15,788 nucleotides of DNA, from contig CALWYM010000122.1 of NCBI GenBank assembly GCA_944385775.1, positions 1-15,788 of the forward strand, in the 5' to 3' direction. A program made the translations under genes and the position numbers. The notes under the pieces are model-generated. The model was not told the origin of the DNA and ran no database searches. It worked only from the letters and a program-made list of their open reading frames with translations. Shown here piece by piece: positions 7,387-14,121 of this stretch. The DNA is from an uncultured Oscillospiraceae bacterium (lineage in GTDB: Bacteria > Bacillota > Clostridia > Oscillospirales > Oscillospiraceae). Numbering within the stretch: the first letter of the stretch is position 1; each line of letters starts with the position of its first letter.

Positions 7387-7977
7387 TCAGCCAGCGCTGA
7401 AATCGCCTGAGTTTAACATCTGCGCAACCTTTTTCCTGATCCGCTGCACAGTGTTGTCAATGGACTTTACGGGCTTATTGAGCCGCTGGGATATTTCCCT
7501 ATATGAAAGTCCATCCAAATAATACCCCAAAACCTTCCGTTCTAAACCGGAAAGCTCTTTATTTATCCTGACTGAAAAATCCTTCGCCGCTTCTCTGTTA
7601 ATATAAAGCTCCTCCGGATCAGCCGCCGGATAGGGTGTTTCAATTCCTTCCTCAATGGGTAAGGATTCATTGAGGGGCTTATGCTTCTGCCTTCCTGCCT
7701 GCCTTACGGCAGACAAAAGGCGGTTTCTTATACAGTGCTCAGCATAGGTACGAAAAGTCGCTCCCCCAGCGCCGTCATAGTGGCGTATCGCCGAGATTAG
7801 CCCAAACATGCCCTCCTGAATCAAATCCTCACTGTCGCCGCCGGCTAAAAACAAAGGTCTGGCACAGGCACGGACTAGAGACTGGTACCTCTCAATTATA
7901 ATCTCCTCAGCCTCAAGATTGCCCTTGCGGCAAAGCTCCAGCAACTCCTCATCTCTGCCAGTGTCTAAATTCCCCAT
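7387..7977 (-). CDS. RNA polymerase sigma factor, SigH/Spo0H-like (sigma-70 family)
   Basis: A 196-residue alternative sigma factor. Region 2 spans about residues 8-90 and includes LFLAGGDSEDLIQEGMFGLI and the -10 recognition helix ATFRTYAEHCIRNRLLSAVR. RQKHKPLNESL follows, as in Spo0H proteins, which have RQKHxPLNS. Region 4 (about 140-190) has the helix-turn-helix GLSYREISQRLNKPVKSIDN. Spo0H controls entry to stationary phase, competence and sporulation in Bacillota; the regulon here is unknown. I prefer ATG 7977 over TTG 7989 (200 residues) because of codon preference; neither has a strong ribosome site. The gene is the first of a unit with the zinc-ribbon protein and has a SigA-type promoter overlapped by a palindrome. 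Confidence 0.82.
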   Translation of the reverse strand: MGNLDTGRDEELLELCRKGNLEAEEIIIERYQSLVRACARPLFLAGGDSEDLIQEGMFGLISAIRHYDGAGGATFRTYAEHCIRNRLLSAVRQAGRQKHKPLNESLPIEEGIETPYPAADPEELYINREAAKDFSVRINKELSGLERKVLGYYLDGLSYREISQRLNKPVKSIDNTVQRIRKKVAQMLNSGDFSAG

Positions 7978-7998
7978 AATAAAACCCAACTAACGCCA

Positions 7999-8016
7999 TA
8001 TAATGTACACATTATA
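7999..8016. promoter_or_regulatory. Palindrome overlapping the sigma-factor -10 (operator candidate)
   Basis: TATAATGTGTACATTATA on the minus strand: 8-base arms in perfect inverted repeat around a 2-base centre. It covers the whole -10 hexamer and extends to about the expected transcription start, a position where a dimeric repressor would block RNA polymerase. The binding protein is unknown. Confidence 0.5.
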
Positions 8017-8039
8017 CAAATTAACTTTGTCAAAGTCAA
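8011..8039 (-). promoter_or_regulatory. SigA-type promoter of the SigH-like gene
   Basis: Minus strand TTGACT (8034-8039), 17-base spacer, TATAAT (8011-8016). A second TTGACA overlaps the spacer but is too close to the -10 to pair with it. Confidence 0.75.
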
Positions 8040-8115
8040 TAGCTTTTTGCAAAATAATTTATTTTCTTCGTTTTTGTACCATATTTTGTGTAAAAGCTGC
8101 ACAAAAAAAGAAAAA

Positions 8116-9156
8116 TCAAAGAGAAGTTTGCCCTAAAAATTCTATTCCCAAATGCTCATACGCCTTTTTTGTGGCACATCTGCCCCTTGGCGTTCTCGTA
8201 AGATACCCGTGCTGCATAAGGTACGGCTCATAAACGTCCTCTATTGTGACAGTCTCCTCATTGACAGTCGCCGCCAATGTATCAATACCTACCGGACCTC
8301 CGTTATACTGCTCGATAATTGCCTGCAAAATCCGCCTGTCAATATTATCAAGCCCGTCCCTGTCTATTTCAAGTCTTGCAAGAGCTGTTTCCGTGATTGC
8401 TTTTGTAATCACGCCGTTACCAAATACCTGGGCAAAATCCCTTACACGGCGAAGGAGCCTGTTTGCGATTCTGGGAGTTCCCCTGCTGCGGCACGCCAGC
8501 TCATAGGCGCCGTCAGGCTCGATTTCAACGCCCAGGATTCCAGCGGAGCGCTGGATTATCTTCATCAAATCCTCAGGCTCATAAAGCTCCAGCTTAAGGT
8601 CAATTCCAAACCTGTCCCTAAGAGGCGATGAAAGCTGTCCCGAGCGTGTTGTGGCACCCACCAGAGTAAAGCTTTTAAGCTCCAGGCATATGCTGGTCGC
8701 CGCCGGTCCCTGACCAATAATAATATCAATCTGCCTGTCCTCCATCGCGGGATAAAGGATTTCCTCCACAGCCCTGTTCATTCTGTGAATTTCATCTATG
8801 AAAAGTATATCGTTTTCCTCAAGATTTGTAAGAAGACTTGCCAAATCCTTAGGCTTTTCTATGGCAGGACCGGAGGTTTTTCTCAAATTAACCCCCATTT
8901 CATTTGCAATAATCGCCGCAAGGGTCGTTTTTCCAAGCCCTGGAGGTCCGTGAAGAATAACATGGTCCAACGGCTCGCCCCTGCGCTTTGCCCCCTCGAT
9001 AAATACCTCCAGATTGCGCTTAACCTTTTCCTGACCTATATATTCTGACAGGGTTTTTGGACGCAAACTAAGCTCCGCCTCGTCCTCCGGTAAAAGCTCC
9101 TTTGACATTACCGGGTCTTTTTTTCTTCCCTTTTTATTGTCGGAAAAATCAATCAT
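8116..9156 (-). CDS. ruvB: Holliday junction branch-migration ATPase RuvB
   Basis: AAA+ motor that, with RuvA, drives branch migration of Holliday junctions in recombinational repair. In order: Walker A GPPGLGKT at residues 70-77, Walker B DEIH at 121-124, sensor GATTRSG at 167-173, arginine-finger segment LRDRFG near 179-184, RGTPRIANRLLRR at 225-237, and a C-terminal winged helix ending TRTPRGRCAT. Length of 346 is normal. Start ATG 9156 has AAGAGGGAA upstream and follows the ruvA stop by 13 bases. A T-rich stretch follows the stop but no stable hairpin, so readthrough toward the sigma-factor gene cannot be excluded. Confidence 0.97.
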   Translation of the reverse strand: MIDFSDNKKGRKKDPVMSKELLPEDEAELSLRPKTLSEYIGQEKVKRNLEVFIEGAKRRGEPLDHVILHGPPGLGKTTLAAIIANEMGVNLRKTSGPAIEKPKDLASLLTNLEENDILFIDEIHRMNRAVEEILYPAMEDRQIDIIIGQGPAATSICLELKSFTLVGATTRSGQLSSPLRDRFGIDLKLELYEPEDLMKIIQRSAGILGVEIEPDGAYELACRSRGTPRIANRLLRRVRDFAQVFGNGVITKAITETALARLEIDRDGLDNIDRRILQAIIEQYNGGPVGIDTLAATVNEETVTIEDVYEPYLMQHGYLTRTPRGRCATKKAYEHLGIEFLGQTSL

Positions 9157-9169
9157 ATTAATTTCCCTC

Positions 9170-9772
9170 TTATTTCACCGAATTTTTCAGTACAAGTCTG
9201 ATAATTTCCTCCACCGACAGCCCTTCGGTATCCACGTCTTTCAGCGCGGCGTTAATCTCGCCTGAGGTGTAGCCCAGTACTGCAAGAGCAGCAGCAGCGT
9301 CGGCGCTTTTCTTTTCCCGGGATACGCTTGTTTTAACAAAGCCTTCCCTTACCTTTGCCTCCGGTATGTTTTCCTTTGAAATCTTATCTTTAAGTTCAAG
9401 GATAATCCTTTGGGCTGTGCGCTTTCCTATGCCCGGAGCCGCCACAAGGGGTCTCTCGTCACCGCCGATAATTGCCATCGCCAGCTCCGCCGGGCTGCAG
9501 GAGGACAATATGCTCATCGCCGCCTTCGGTCCAACTCCCGAGACGGAAATAAGAAGCTCATAGCATCGCTTCTCCGCAAGGTCATAAAAACCGTATATGT
9601 CAAAGGCATCCTCCCTTATATTGCAGTATGTATAAAGCTTTGCCCTGCTTCCAAGCTCCAAACTCGATATGGTGTTAAGACTGGCATTTATTCTATACCC
9701 TACACCGCCTACATCAAGCACCGCAAGATTTTGCTCAAGGACAGTTACCGTACCCTCTATATAGTAGAACAT
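9170..9772 (-). CDS. ruvA: Holliday junction DNA helicase subunit RuvA
   Basis: Tetrameric junction-binding protein that positions RuvB rings. The N-terminal OB-fold begins MFYYIEGTVT and contains DVGGVGYRI. Two helix-hairpin-helix motifs are visible: SVSGVGPKAA and AAPGIGKRTAQRI (about residues 77-120). The C-terminal RuvB-binding domain lies at about 150-200. Length of 200 is typical. Its ATG lies inside the 3' end of ruvC (16-base overlap), with AGGGGG as ribosome site, so expression is coupled. Confidence 0.96.
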   Translation of the reverse strand: MFYYIEGTVTVLEQNLAVLDVGGVGYRINASLNTISSLELGSRAKLYTYCNIREDAFDIYGFYDLAEKRCYELLISVSGVGPKAAMSILSSCSPAELAMAIIGGDERPLVAAPGIGKRTAQRIILELKDKISKENIPEAKVREGFVKTSVSREKKSADAAAALAVLGYTSGEINAALKDVDTEGLSVEEIIRLVLKNSVK

Positions 9773-10275
9773 GGACTGTTAACCCCCTGAATACTTAATA
9801 ATGAAAGAGAGAACCGGGCGTGGCATATGGCTATTGCCAAAGCGTCGGAGGCATCGTCGGGCTTTGCCGCCTCGTCCATATTGAGAAGCCGCCTTACCAT
9901 CTCCATCATCTGTTTTTTCCCGGCTCTGCCATAGCCCGTAATGGCCTTTTTGACCTGAAGTGGGGTGTACTCGTACATCGGCACGCCCTTTTCCTGCCCT
10001 GCCAGTATGGCAACGCCCCGTCCCTGCGCTACGGAAATGGCCGTTGTAGTATTGTTATTAAAGAAAAGCTCCTCCACGGAAATCGCGTCCGGCTCAAACA
10101 TATCAATAAGCTCCAGCATATCGTGATAAATCTGTGAAAGCCGCAGTGAAAGCCGCTCGCCTGCCGGCGTCAAAATTGCGCCGCACCGCACAAGCTCTAT
10201 TTTTGCTCCCTCTGCCCGTATTACCCCAAAGCCAACAGTGGCAATGCCCGGGTCAATACCTAAAATAGTCGTCAT
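9757..10275 (-). CDS. ruvC: Crossover junction endodeoxyribonuclease RuvC
   Basis: Dimeric Holliday junction resolvase with the RNase H fold. The four acidic catalytic residues are present: Asp8 in GIDPG, Glu68 in SVEELFF, and Asp141 and Asp144 in KPDDASDALAIA. The 172-residue length is normal. Start ATG 10275 has TGAGGTAATCC upstream and a promoter at 10311-10339. First gene of the ruvCAB operon, overlapping ruvA by 16 bases. It ends in TAG, a second ordinary use of amber as stop in this window. Confidence 0.96.
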   Translation of the reverse strand: MTTILGIDPGIATVGFGVIRAEGAKIELVRCGAILTPAGERLSLRLSQIYHDMLELIDMFEPDAISVEELFFNNNTTTAISVAQGRGVAILAGQEKGVPMYEYTPLQVKKAITGYGRAGKKQMMEMVRRLLNMDEAAKPDDASDALAIAICHARFSLSLLSIQGVNSPCSTI

Positions 10276-10310
10276 GGATTACCTCAAATCTGTTCTTTCT
10301 GATACTAGTA

Positions 10311-10339
10311 ATAGTACCATGATTCAATCCCGTTGTAAA
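10311..10339 (-). promoter_or_regulatory. Promoter of ruvCAB
   Basis: Minus strand TTTACA (10334-10339), 17 bases, TACTAT (10311-10316) with a TGG extension before the -10. It lies immediately after the terminator of the MarR gene. No LexA box was recognised. Confidence 0.6.
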
Positions 10340-10344
10340 GAAGC

Positions 10345-10387
10345 TTAAAAAGTCAGAACCGCTTCGGAGCATACTCCGAAACGGTTC
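10345..10387 (-). terminator. Rho-independent terminator of the marR-type gene
   Basis: Stem GAACCG-c-TTCGGAG (10356-10369), CATA loop, CTCCGAA-a-CGGTTC (10374-10387): 13 pairs with one mismatch. On the minus strand it is followed by CTGACTTTTT. Placement shows the MarR gene is transcribed alone. Confidence 0.85.
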
Positions 10388-10429
10388 CCTGAAAATTTTA
10401 AATCACCTTTTTACGCCGTTCTTCCCTTA

Positions 10430-10948
10430 TTACTCAGCTTTACAGTCATGCCCGCCGCCGTGGCAGCCTCCGCCGTGACCTCTCATGCCTCTGCCCCTGC
10501 ACCTGCCGGGGGACATTTCAGCCCAGCTGTCCTCAAGTTTCTTTAAAATACGCGCAAGCTCCGCCTTTTCCTGCTCAGTCAAAGCAGAAAACACGTCTTT
10601 TTTCCCACAACCACCGCGGCAGCTCTCAATATGACTCCGCCCTGCATCGGTGAGCTTTACCATACCCTTTCTGCGGTCATCTTCGTCCCTTACCCGCTCC
10701 ACAAAACCTCTCTCCTCAAGACGTCCCAGAAGCTCACTTAATGACCCCGGCTGGATTCCAAGCATCTCTCGAAGCTCACCCTGGGTAGTCTCACCCTTTT
10801 CCGCAAGCAGCTTCAGTATGCCTCCCTGTCCCACGTGCCCGGAGCCGCACCTGGCAACATATCTTCCGCAGCGAAGAAGCATGCCGGGAAGAGAATCCCC
10901 ACATCTCCGTCCTCCGCCCATTTTCATTTCCTTATTGCAGCAATCCAT
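10430..10948 (-). CDS. MarR-family transcriptional regulator with Cys/His/Gly-rich tail
   Basis: A 172-residue dimeric DNA-binding repressor type. The winged helix covers about residues 40-102 (TTQGELREMLGIQPGSLSELLGRLEERGF, wing RDEDDRRKGMVKLT). A dimerisation helix lies at about 122-146. Unusually, it holds ten cysteines (3, 4, 16, 27, 34, 110, 114, 150, 162, 169) and ends in a tail with GHGGGCHGGGHDC, suggesting metal or redox sensing; that is inference. ATG 10948 is chosen: AAAGGAA precedes it, and the in-frame alternative at 11023 would place the coding sequence over the promoter -10. The gene is monocistronic, closed by a strong terminator, and its promoter is flanked by paired operator-like repeats, implying autoregulation. 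No adjacent efflux gene is seen. Confidence 0.87.
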   Translation of the reverse strand: MDCCNKEMKMGGGRRCGDSLPGMLLRCGRYVARCGSGHVGQGGILKLLAEKGETTQGELREMLGIQPGSLSELLGRLEERGFVERVRDEDDRRKGMVKLTDAGRSHIESCRGGCGKKDVFSALTEQEKAELARILKKLEDSWAEMSPGRCRGRGMRGHGGGCHGGGHDCKAE

Positions 10949-10984
10949 AATATCAGTTCCTTTCTTTATCTCTGAAAACAATTT

Positions 10985-11006
10985 AGGTTCCTTACTAATT
11001 TCTTTG
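10985..11006. repeat. Operator-like repeat, copy 1 (downstream of the MarR-gene -10)
   Basis: A 22-base element starting AGGTTCCTTACTAATTT, identical at 20 of 22 positions to the copy at 11040-11061. It contains the near-palindrome TTAGG-TT-CCTTA (from 10983), of the form common in MarR operators. It lies just downstream of the expected transcription start. Confidence 0.65.
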
Positions 11007-11011
11007 GCTAC

Positions 11012-11040
11012 ATGATAAACCATGTTTTGTAATTTGTCAA
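11012..11040 (-). promoter_or_regulatory. SigA-type promoter of the MarR-family gene
   Basis: Minus strand TTGACA (11035-11040, perfect), 17 bases, TATCAT (11012-11017). The two operator-like repeats abut it on either side. Confidence 0.82.
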
Positions 11041-11061
11041 GGTTCCTAACTAATTTTTTTG
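11040..11061. repeat. Operator-like repeat, copy 2 (abutting the -35)
   Basis: A 22-base element starting AGGTTCCTAACTAATTT, directly upstream of the -35 on the minus strand. It is a direct copy of 10985-11006 at a 55-base interval, close to five helical turns, so both would face the same side of the DNA. Confidence 0.65.
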
Positions 11062-11188
11062 AAATTTTCTCTGCACAATTTTTGTTTAATGGGGAAAAAT
11101 TAGATTAAAAGGGGAAATAACGTGCATTTTGCCATATATTCAAATAAATTTTATATAAAAATTTGTTGGAGAATTATCTCATTTTGTT

Positions 11189-11217
11189 CTGTATATTTTG
11201 AAATTTTTTGTTATAAT
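11189..11217 (+). promoter_or_regulatory. Probable prs promoter (extended -10)
   Basis: TGTTATAAT (11209-11217) is a perfect -10 with a TGn extension. The -35 region at 17 bases (CTGTAT) is poor. The AT-rich sequence upstream could help polymerase binding. It leaves a leader of about 60 bases before prs. Confidence 0.55.
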
Positions 11218-11283
11218 TAAAGTGGTGTTGAACCCTCTGGGGAGGGAAATTAGAAAAATGATTTTTGATGGAGGATAATTCCG

Positions 11284-12243
11284 ATGATTTCACATGGCAA
11301 GAACATCAAGGTTTTTTGCGGCAACTCCAATAGAAAGCTGGCTGAGGATATAGCCAGGGATATGGGCGTAAGCCTGGGCGATATGCAAGTAAGCCATTTC
11401 TCTGACGGTGAGGCCTCTGTATCTCTTTACGAAACCGTCAGAGGCTCTGACGTTTTCCTCATTCAGTCCACCTGCGGACCTGTCAACGACAACCTTATGG
11501 AACTGCTCGTTATGATTGACGCCTGCCGCAGAGCTTCCGCCGGACGCATTACTGCCGTTATGCCCTACTTCGGCTACGCAAGGCAGGATCGTAAGGCAAA
11601 AGCCCATGACCCGATTTCCGCGAAGCTTGTTGCAAACCTTATCACCGTTGCCGGTGCTGACCGTGTACTTACTATGGACCTTCACGCTAACCAGATTCAG
11701 GGCTTCTTTGATATCCCTGTTGATAACATGGCAGGAGCCCCTCTTTTTGCCGAGTACTATAACAATCTTTTTGGTGAGAATAACGACAATGTCATCGTCG
11801 TTTCCCCTGACGTGGGAAGCGTTGCCCGCTCCCGTAACTTTGCTCATAAGCTGGGACTTAACCTTGCCATTGTGGACAAGCGCCGTGAAAGAGCAAACCA
11901 GTCTGAGGTTATGAACATTATCGGAGATGTCAAGGGCAAGGACGTCATTTTGTTTGACGATATGGTGGATACTGCCGGCAGTCTCTGCGGCGCCGCGAAG
12001 GCTCTTGTGGAAATTGGCGGAGCCAGAGACGTTTACGCCTGTGCCACCCACGCCATTCTTTCCGGTCCTGCTATTGAGCGCGTTAAGGAAAGCTATCTTA
12101 AAGAGCTTGTGCTTCTTGATACAATTCCAGAATTGCCGGAAAAAAAGTGCGACAAAATTAAGTTCCTCTCAGTTGCCCATATGTTCGGCGAGGCCATTGA
12201 GAGAATTTATGAGGAAGTTGCCCTTTCCTCCCTTTTCAGATAA
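11284..12243 (+). CDS. prs: Ribose-phosphate pyrophosphokinase (PRPP synthetase, class I)
   Basis: Makes phosphoribosyl pyrophosphate from ribose 5-phosphate and ATP, feeding purine, pyrimidine, NAD, His and Trp synthesis. Motifs in order: SHFSDGEASV (about residues 37-46), ATP-site YFGYARQDRK (95-104), catalytic His134 in MDLHANQIQGFF, DVGSVARS (176-183), flexible loop KRRERANQ (199-206), and PRPP loop DDMVDTAGS (225-233). The 319-residue length fits class I enzymes. GGAGG nine bases upstream supports ATG 11284. pth begins 3 bases after the stop, so the two are co-transcribed. Confidence 0.97.
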   Translation: MISHGKNIKVFCGNSNRKLAEDIARDMGVSLGDMQVSHFSDGEASVSLYETVRGSDVFLIQSTCGPVNDNLMELLVMIDACRRASAGRITAVMPYFGYARQDRKAKAHDPISAKLVANLITVAGADRVLTMDLHANQIQGFFDIPVDNMAGAPLFAEYYNNLFGENNDNVIVVSPDVGSVARSRNFAHKLGLNLAIVDKRRERANQSEVMNIIGDVKGKDVILFDDMVDTAGSLCGAAKALVEIGGARDVYACATHAILSGPAIERVKESYLKELVLLDTIPELPEKKCDKIKFLSVAHMFGEAIERIYEEVALSSLFR

Positions 12244-12246
12244 AAT

Positions 12247-12825
12247 ATGATTTTTTCCAAACAGGGGAAATATTCCTGGATAGTTGTTTTTCTTGGCAAC
12301 CCCGGTCCTAGATACTCCATGACCAGACATAACGCCGGTTTTATTACCTCCGAGCAGGTAGAAAAGCTTTACGGAGCCAAAATAGACAGAGCCAAATTTC
12401 ACGCCCTTGTGGGAGACTGCACCATAGGTTCGGAAAAGGTACTGCTTATGAAGCCTCAGACCTTTATGAACGAATCTGGCACAGCCGTCCGTGAAGCCAT
12501 GAGCTTTTATAAAATCCCCCTGGACCATGTGCTTGTAGTAAGCGACGATGTTACTTTGGCAATCGGCAAGCTGAGAATACGCGCCTCCGGTTCTGCCGGC
12601 GGTCATAACGGGCTAAAAGACATAATCGCAAAATGCGGCGGAGAGGGCTTTCCCCGTATTCGCCTTGGAGTGGGGATTCCTCAGTATGACCTGGTGGACT
12701 GGGTCCTGTCCCCTTTCCGCGATCAGGACGCTTTGGATATTCAGGACGCCGCTTCCAGAGCCGCCCATGCCGTTGAAACTATTATTACTCAGGGTATCTC
12801 CCAGGCTCAGAACAAGTTTAACTAA
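12247..12825 (+). CDS. pth: Peptidyl-tRNA hydrolase
   Basis: Releases tRNA from prematurely dropped-off peptidyl-tRNA. The FLGNPGPRYSMTRHNAGF block contains Asn18 and catalytic His28. MNESG has Asn75. SDDVTLAIGKLRIR has Asp100. GSAGGHNGLKDI has His120 and Asn121. All residues expected for bacterial Pth are present, though the usual HDELD is changed to SDDVT. The 192-residue protein has about ten extra N-terminal residues before the first strand. No clear ribosome site precedes ATG 12247; with prs stopping 3 bases upstream, coupled reinitiation is likely. The transcript ends at a strong hairpin directly downstream. Confidence 0.95.
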   Translation: MIFSKQGKYSWIVVFLGNPGPRYSMTRHNAGFITSEQVEKLYGAKIDRAKFHALVGDCTIGSEKVLLMKPQTFMNESGTAVREAMSFYKIPLDHVLVVSDDVTLAIGKLRIRASGSAGGHNGLKDIIAKCGGEGFPRIRLGVGIPQYDLVDWVLSPFRDQDALDIQDAASRAAHAVETIITQGISQAQNKFN

Positions 12826-12828
12826 TAC

Positions 12829-12859
12829 AAAAACCGCAGTACAAAACTGCGGTTTTTTT
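12829..12859 (+). terminator. Rho-independent terminator of prs-pth
   Basis: AAAAACCGCAGT (12829-12840), loop ACAAA, ACTGCGGTTTTT (12846-12857), T-run to 12859. A perfect 12-pair stem only three bases past the pth stop. Confidence 0.95.
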
Positions 12860-12860
12860 G

Positions 12861-12889
12861 TTGACATATACTATGTAATGTGTTATACT
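12861..12889 (+). promoter_or_regulatory. SigA-type promoter of the GlsB/YeaQ gene
   Basis: TTGACA (12861-12866, perfect), 17-base spacer, TATACT (12884-12889) with a TGT extension. It begins one base after the T-run of the preceding terminator, so the small gene is an independent unit. Confidence 0.85.
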
Positions 12890-12931
12890 TTTTGCAGTGT
12901 AATATTTAATATGCACAGGAGGGGAAAGAAA

Positions 12932-13162
12932 ATGATATTAAAGATAATCGCCATAATTATAGTAGGCGCCCTTGCGGGTCGGATAATGAACGCCGGTGGC
13001 AGTCTGGTGAAAAATATAGTTATCGGCATTATAGGCTCTGTTGTAGGCGGTGTAGTCTTTGGCATTATAGGCATATCAAGTCACGGACTCATAGGCTACA
13101 TTATTTTATCCACAGTGGGAGCCTGCCTTGCAATCTATCTTGCCAGGAAGTTTTTAAAGTAA
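12932..13162 (+). CDS. GlsB/YeaQ/YmgE-family small membrane protein
   Basis: A 76-residue, very hydrophobic protein with three predicted membrane helices (about residues 3-20, 27-48 and 52-71). The pattern ALAGRIMNAG followed by IVIGIIGSVVGGVVFGIIG is characteristic of the transglycosylase-associated protein family (GlsB/YeaQ/YmgE). Despite the family name there is no enzymatic motif; members are often linked to general stress. Start ATG 12932 is set by AGGAGGGG seven bases upstream; the frame stays open far upstream into pth, but that part is a shadow. It is transcribed alone, with its own promoter and terminator. Confidence 0.88.
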   Translation: MILKIIAIIIVGALAGRIMNAGGSLVKNIVIGIIGSVVGGVVFGIIGISSHGLIGYIILSTVGACLAIYLARKFLK

Positions 13163-13183
13163 ACCTTAATGCTTATTGAATCG

Positions 13184-13215
13184 AAAGGGGCAGGATATAC
13201 CATCCTGCCCCTTTT
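13184..13215. terminator. Bidirectional terminator between the GlsB/YeaQ and GDPD genes
   Basis: AAAGGGGCAGGAT (13184-13196), loop ATACC, ATCCTGCCCCTTT (13202-13214): a perfect 13-pair stem followed by TTAATT on the plus strand. The converging GDPD gene stops 3 bases away, and its transcript would also run through the hairpin, ending in TTTC. Confidence 0.88.
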
Positions 13216-13217
13216 AA

Positions 13218-14036
13218 TTATTTGAATTTCTTTTCCGGTCTGTAAAACTCAAAGATAACCGTATCGTTACCGTTTTCATTTTCGTCCGAGTGGCTTGTCC
13301 ACGCCACCTTCATTGCGCCCATAGCCTCGCAGAGCTTTACTGTAAGCGGCTTTTTCTCCGTAATACCGTAAGCTATAAAATTGGGGCGAGCGATAAAGTT
13401 AGTAAGCAGGTTACCCAGGGCGAACCTTTCAATAAAACCGAGCTTTGTAAGATTTTCGCCGCGGCAGCTAAGCTGACCGCGAAGCACCTCCGGCGCGTTG
13501 CGTCTCCACCAGCCGACTATAAAGGGGCTGAAGCTCTCAATGCAGTAGGGTCCATCATAGCTGTCCAAAAGCTTTTTTACATAGGCGCAAAGAGTAACAT
13601 CGTCGTGACCGGACTTAAGCTCAATGACAAGAGGCACCCGACCGCCCACAAGCTGAAGCACCTGACCCAGCAAGGGCATAACATTATCCGTTCCGCCAAC
13701 CGGCATTTTCTCAAGCTCCTCATAGGTATAGCTCTCCACAGAGCCGGTAAAATCAGTTAATCTGTCAACCTTATCGTCATGGAATACCACGAGCTGGTCA
13801 TCTAACGTAAGGCGTACATCAAGCTCAATACCGTAGCCTGCCTCGGCAGCGAGCCAAAAAGCTTCCAGCGTATTTTCCGGTACCCTCCTATCGGGAGTAT
13901 GAAGACCGCGGTGAGCTACATTTACACCCATAAAGGGAGCCTTTTTATCCTCGGAAGCCCTTTCCGGGCGAACAAGATATATAACAGCAGCAGCGGCGGC
14001 GGCAGCTGAAAGAGCGGCGCCTGCAAGTTTTTTCAT
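13218..14036 (-). CDS. Glycerophosphodiester phosphodiesterase family protein, membrane anchored
   Basis: Hydrolyses glycerophosphodiesters to glycerol 3-phosphate and an alcohol; the natural substrate here is unknown. The 272-residue protein starts with a short basic stretch and an alanine-rich hydrophobic segment (about residues 4-22, including eight consecutive Ala) that looks like an uncleaved anchor or signal. Catalytic features of the TIM-barrel GDPD domain follow: His42 in AHRG, Glu54 in PENT, Glu71 and Asp73 in IELDVRLT, His86 in FHDD, and VIELKS near 140. ATG 14036 is preferred over 14060 because AAAAGGAG lies directly upstream. It has a near-perfect promoter and is divergent from the transporter gene. 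Confidence 0.92.
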   Translation of the reverse strand: MKKLAGAALSAAAAAAAVIYLVRPERASEDKKAPFMGVNVAHRGLHTPDRRVPENTLEAFWLAAEAGYGIELDVRLTLDDQLVVFHDDKVDRLTDFTGSVESYTYEELEKMPVGGTDNVMPLLGQVLQLVGGRVPLVIELKSGHDDVTLCAYVKKLLDSYDGPYCIESFSPFIVGWWRRNAPEVLRGQLSCRGENLTKLGFIERFALGNLLTNFIARPNFIAYGITEKKPLTVKLCEAMGAMKVAWTSHSDENENGNDTVIFEFYRPEKKFK

Positions 14037-14079
14037 ACGGCAAATCTCCTTTTCCAACAAGAGTCTTACTATTGATTAC

Positions 14080-14108
14080 ATAATAGCATTTTACTCTCAA
14101 TATGTCAA
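14080..14108 (-). promoter_or_regulatory. SigA-type promoter of the GDPD gene
   Basis: Minus strand TTGACA (14103-14108), 17 bases, TATTAT (14080-14085) with a TGC extension. Confidence 0.82.
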
Positions 14109-14121
14109 TTAAAGGAGAAAA

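Larger units (their letters stand above)
10949..11283. other. Divergent intergenic region between the MarR gene and prs
   Basis: 335 bases without a gene. The left half (10985-11061) holds the MarR-gene promoter and two operator-like repeats. The middle (about 11062-11208) is very AT-rich, with an AT-only inverted repeat at 11146-11164 that I do not interpret. The right part holds the prs extended -10 (11209-11217), a small CCCTC/GAGGG stem (11233-11246), a six-codon ATG frame (11258-11278), and the prs ribosome site GGAGG (11270-11274). Confidence 0.7.

Noticed and set aside
10949..11023. 25-residue N-terminal extension of the MarR protein
   Set aside because: It would start over the -10 of the gene's own promoter and run through the operator repeat, upstream of or at the transcription start.
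11146..11164. AT-only inverted repeat upstream of prs
   Set aside because: Only A and T bases in a very AT-rich region; symmetry of this kind is expected by chance.
11290..12051. 253-residue minus-strand open frame opposite prs
   Set aside because: It is a codon-bias shadow of prs, which has every family motif; the antisense frame has no recognisable domain or ribosome site.
12665..12931. In-frame upstream extension of the GlsB/YeaQ protein
   Set aside because: It runs through pth, the terminator and the promoter; the AGGAGGGG before 12932 fixes the true start.
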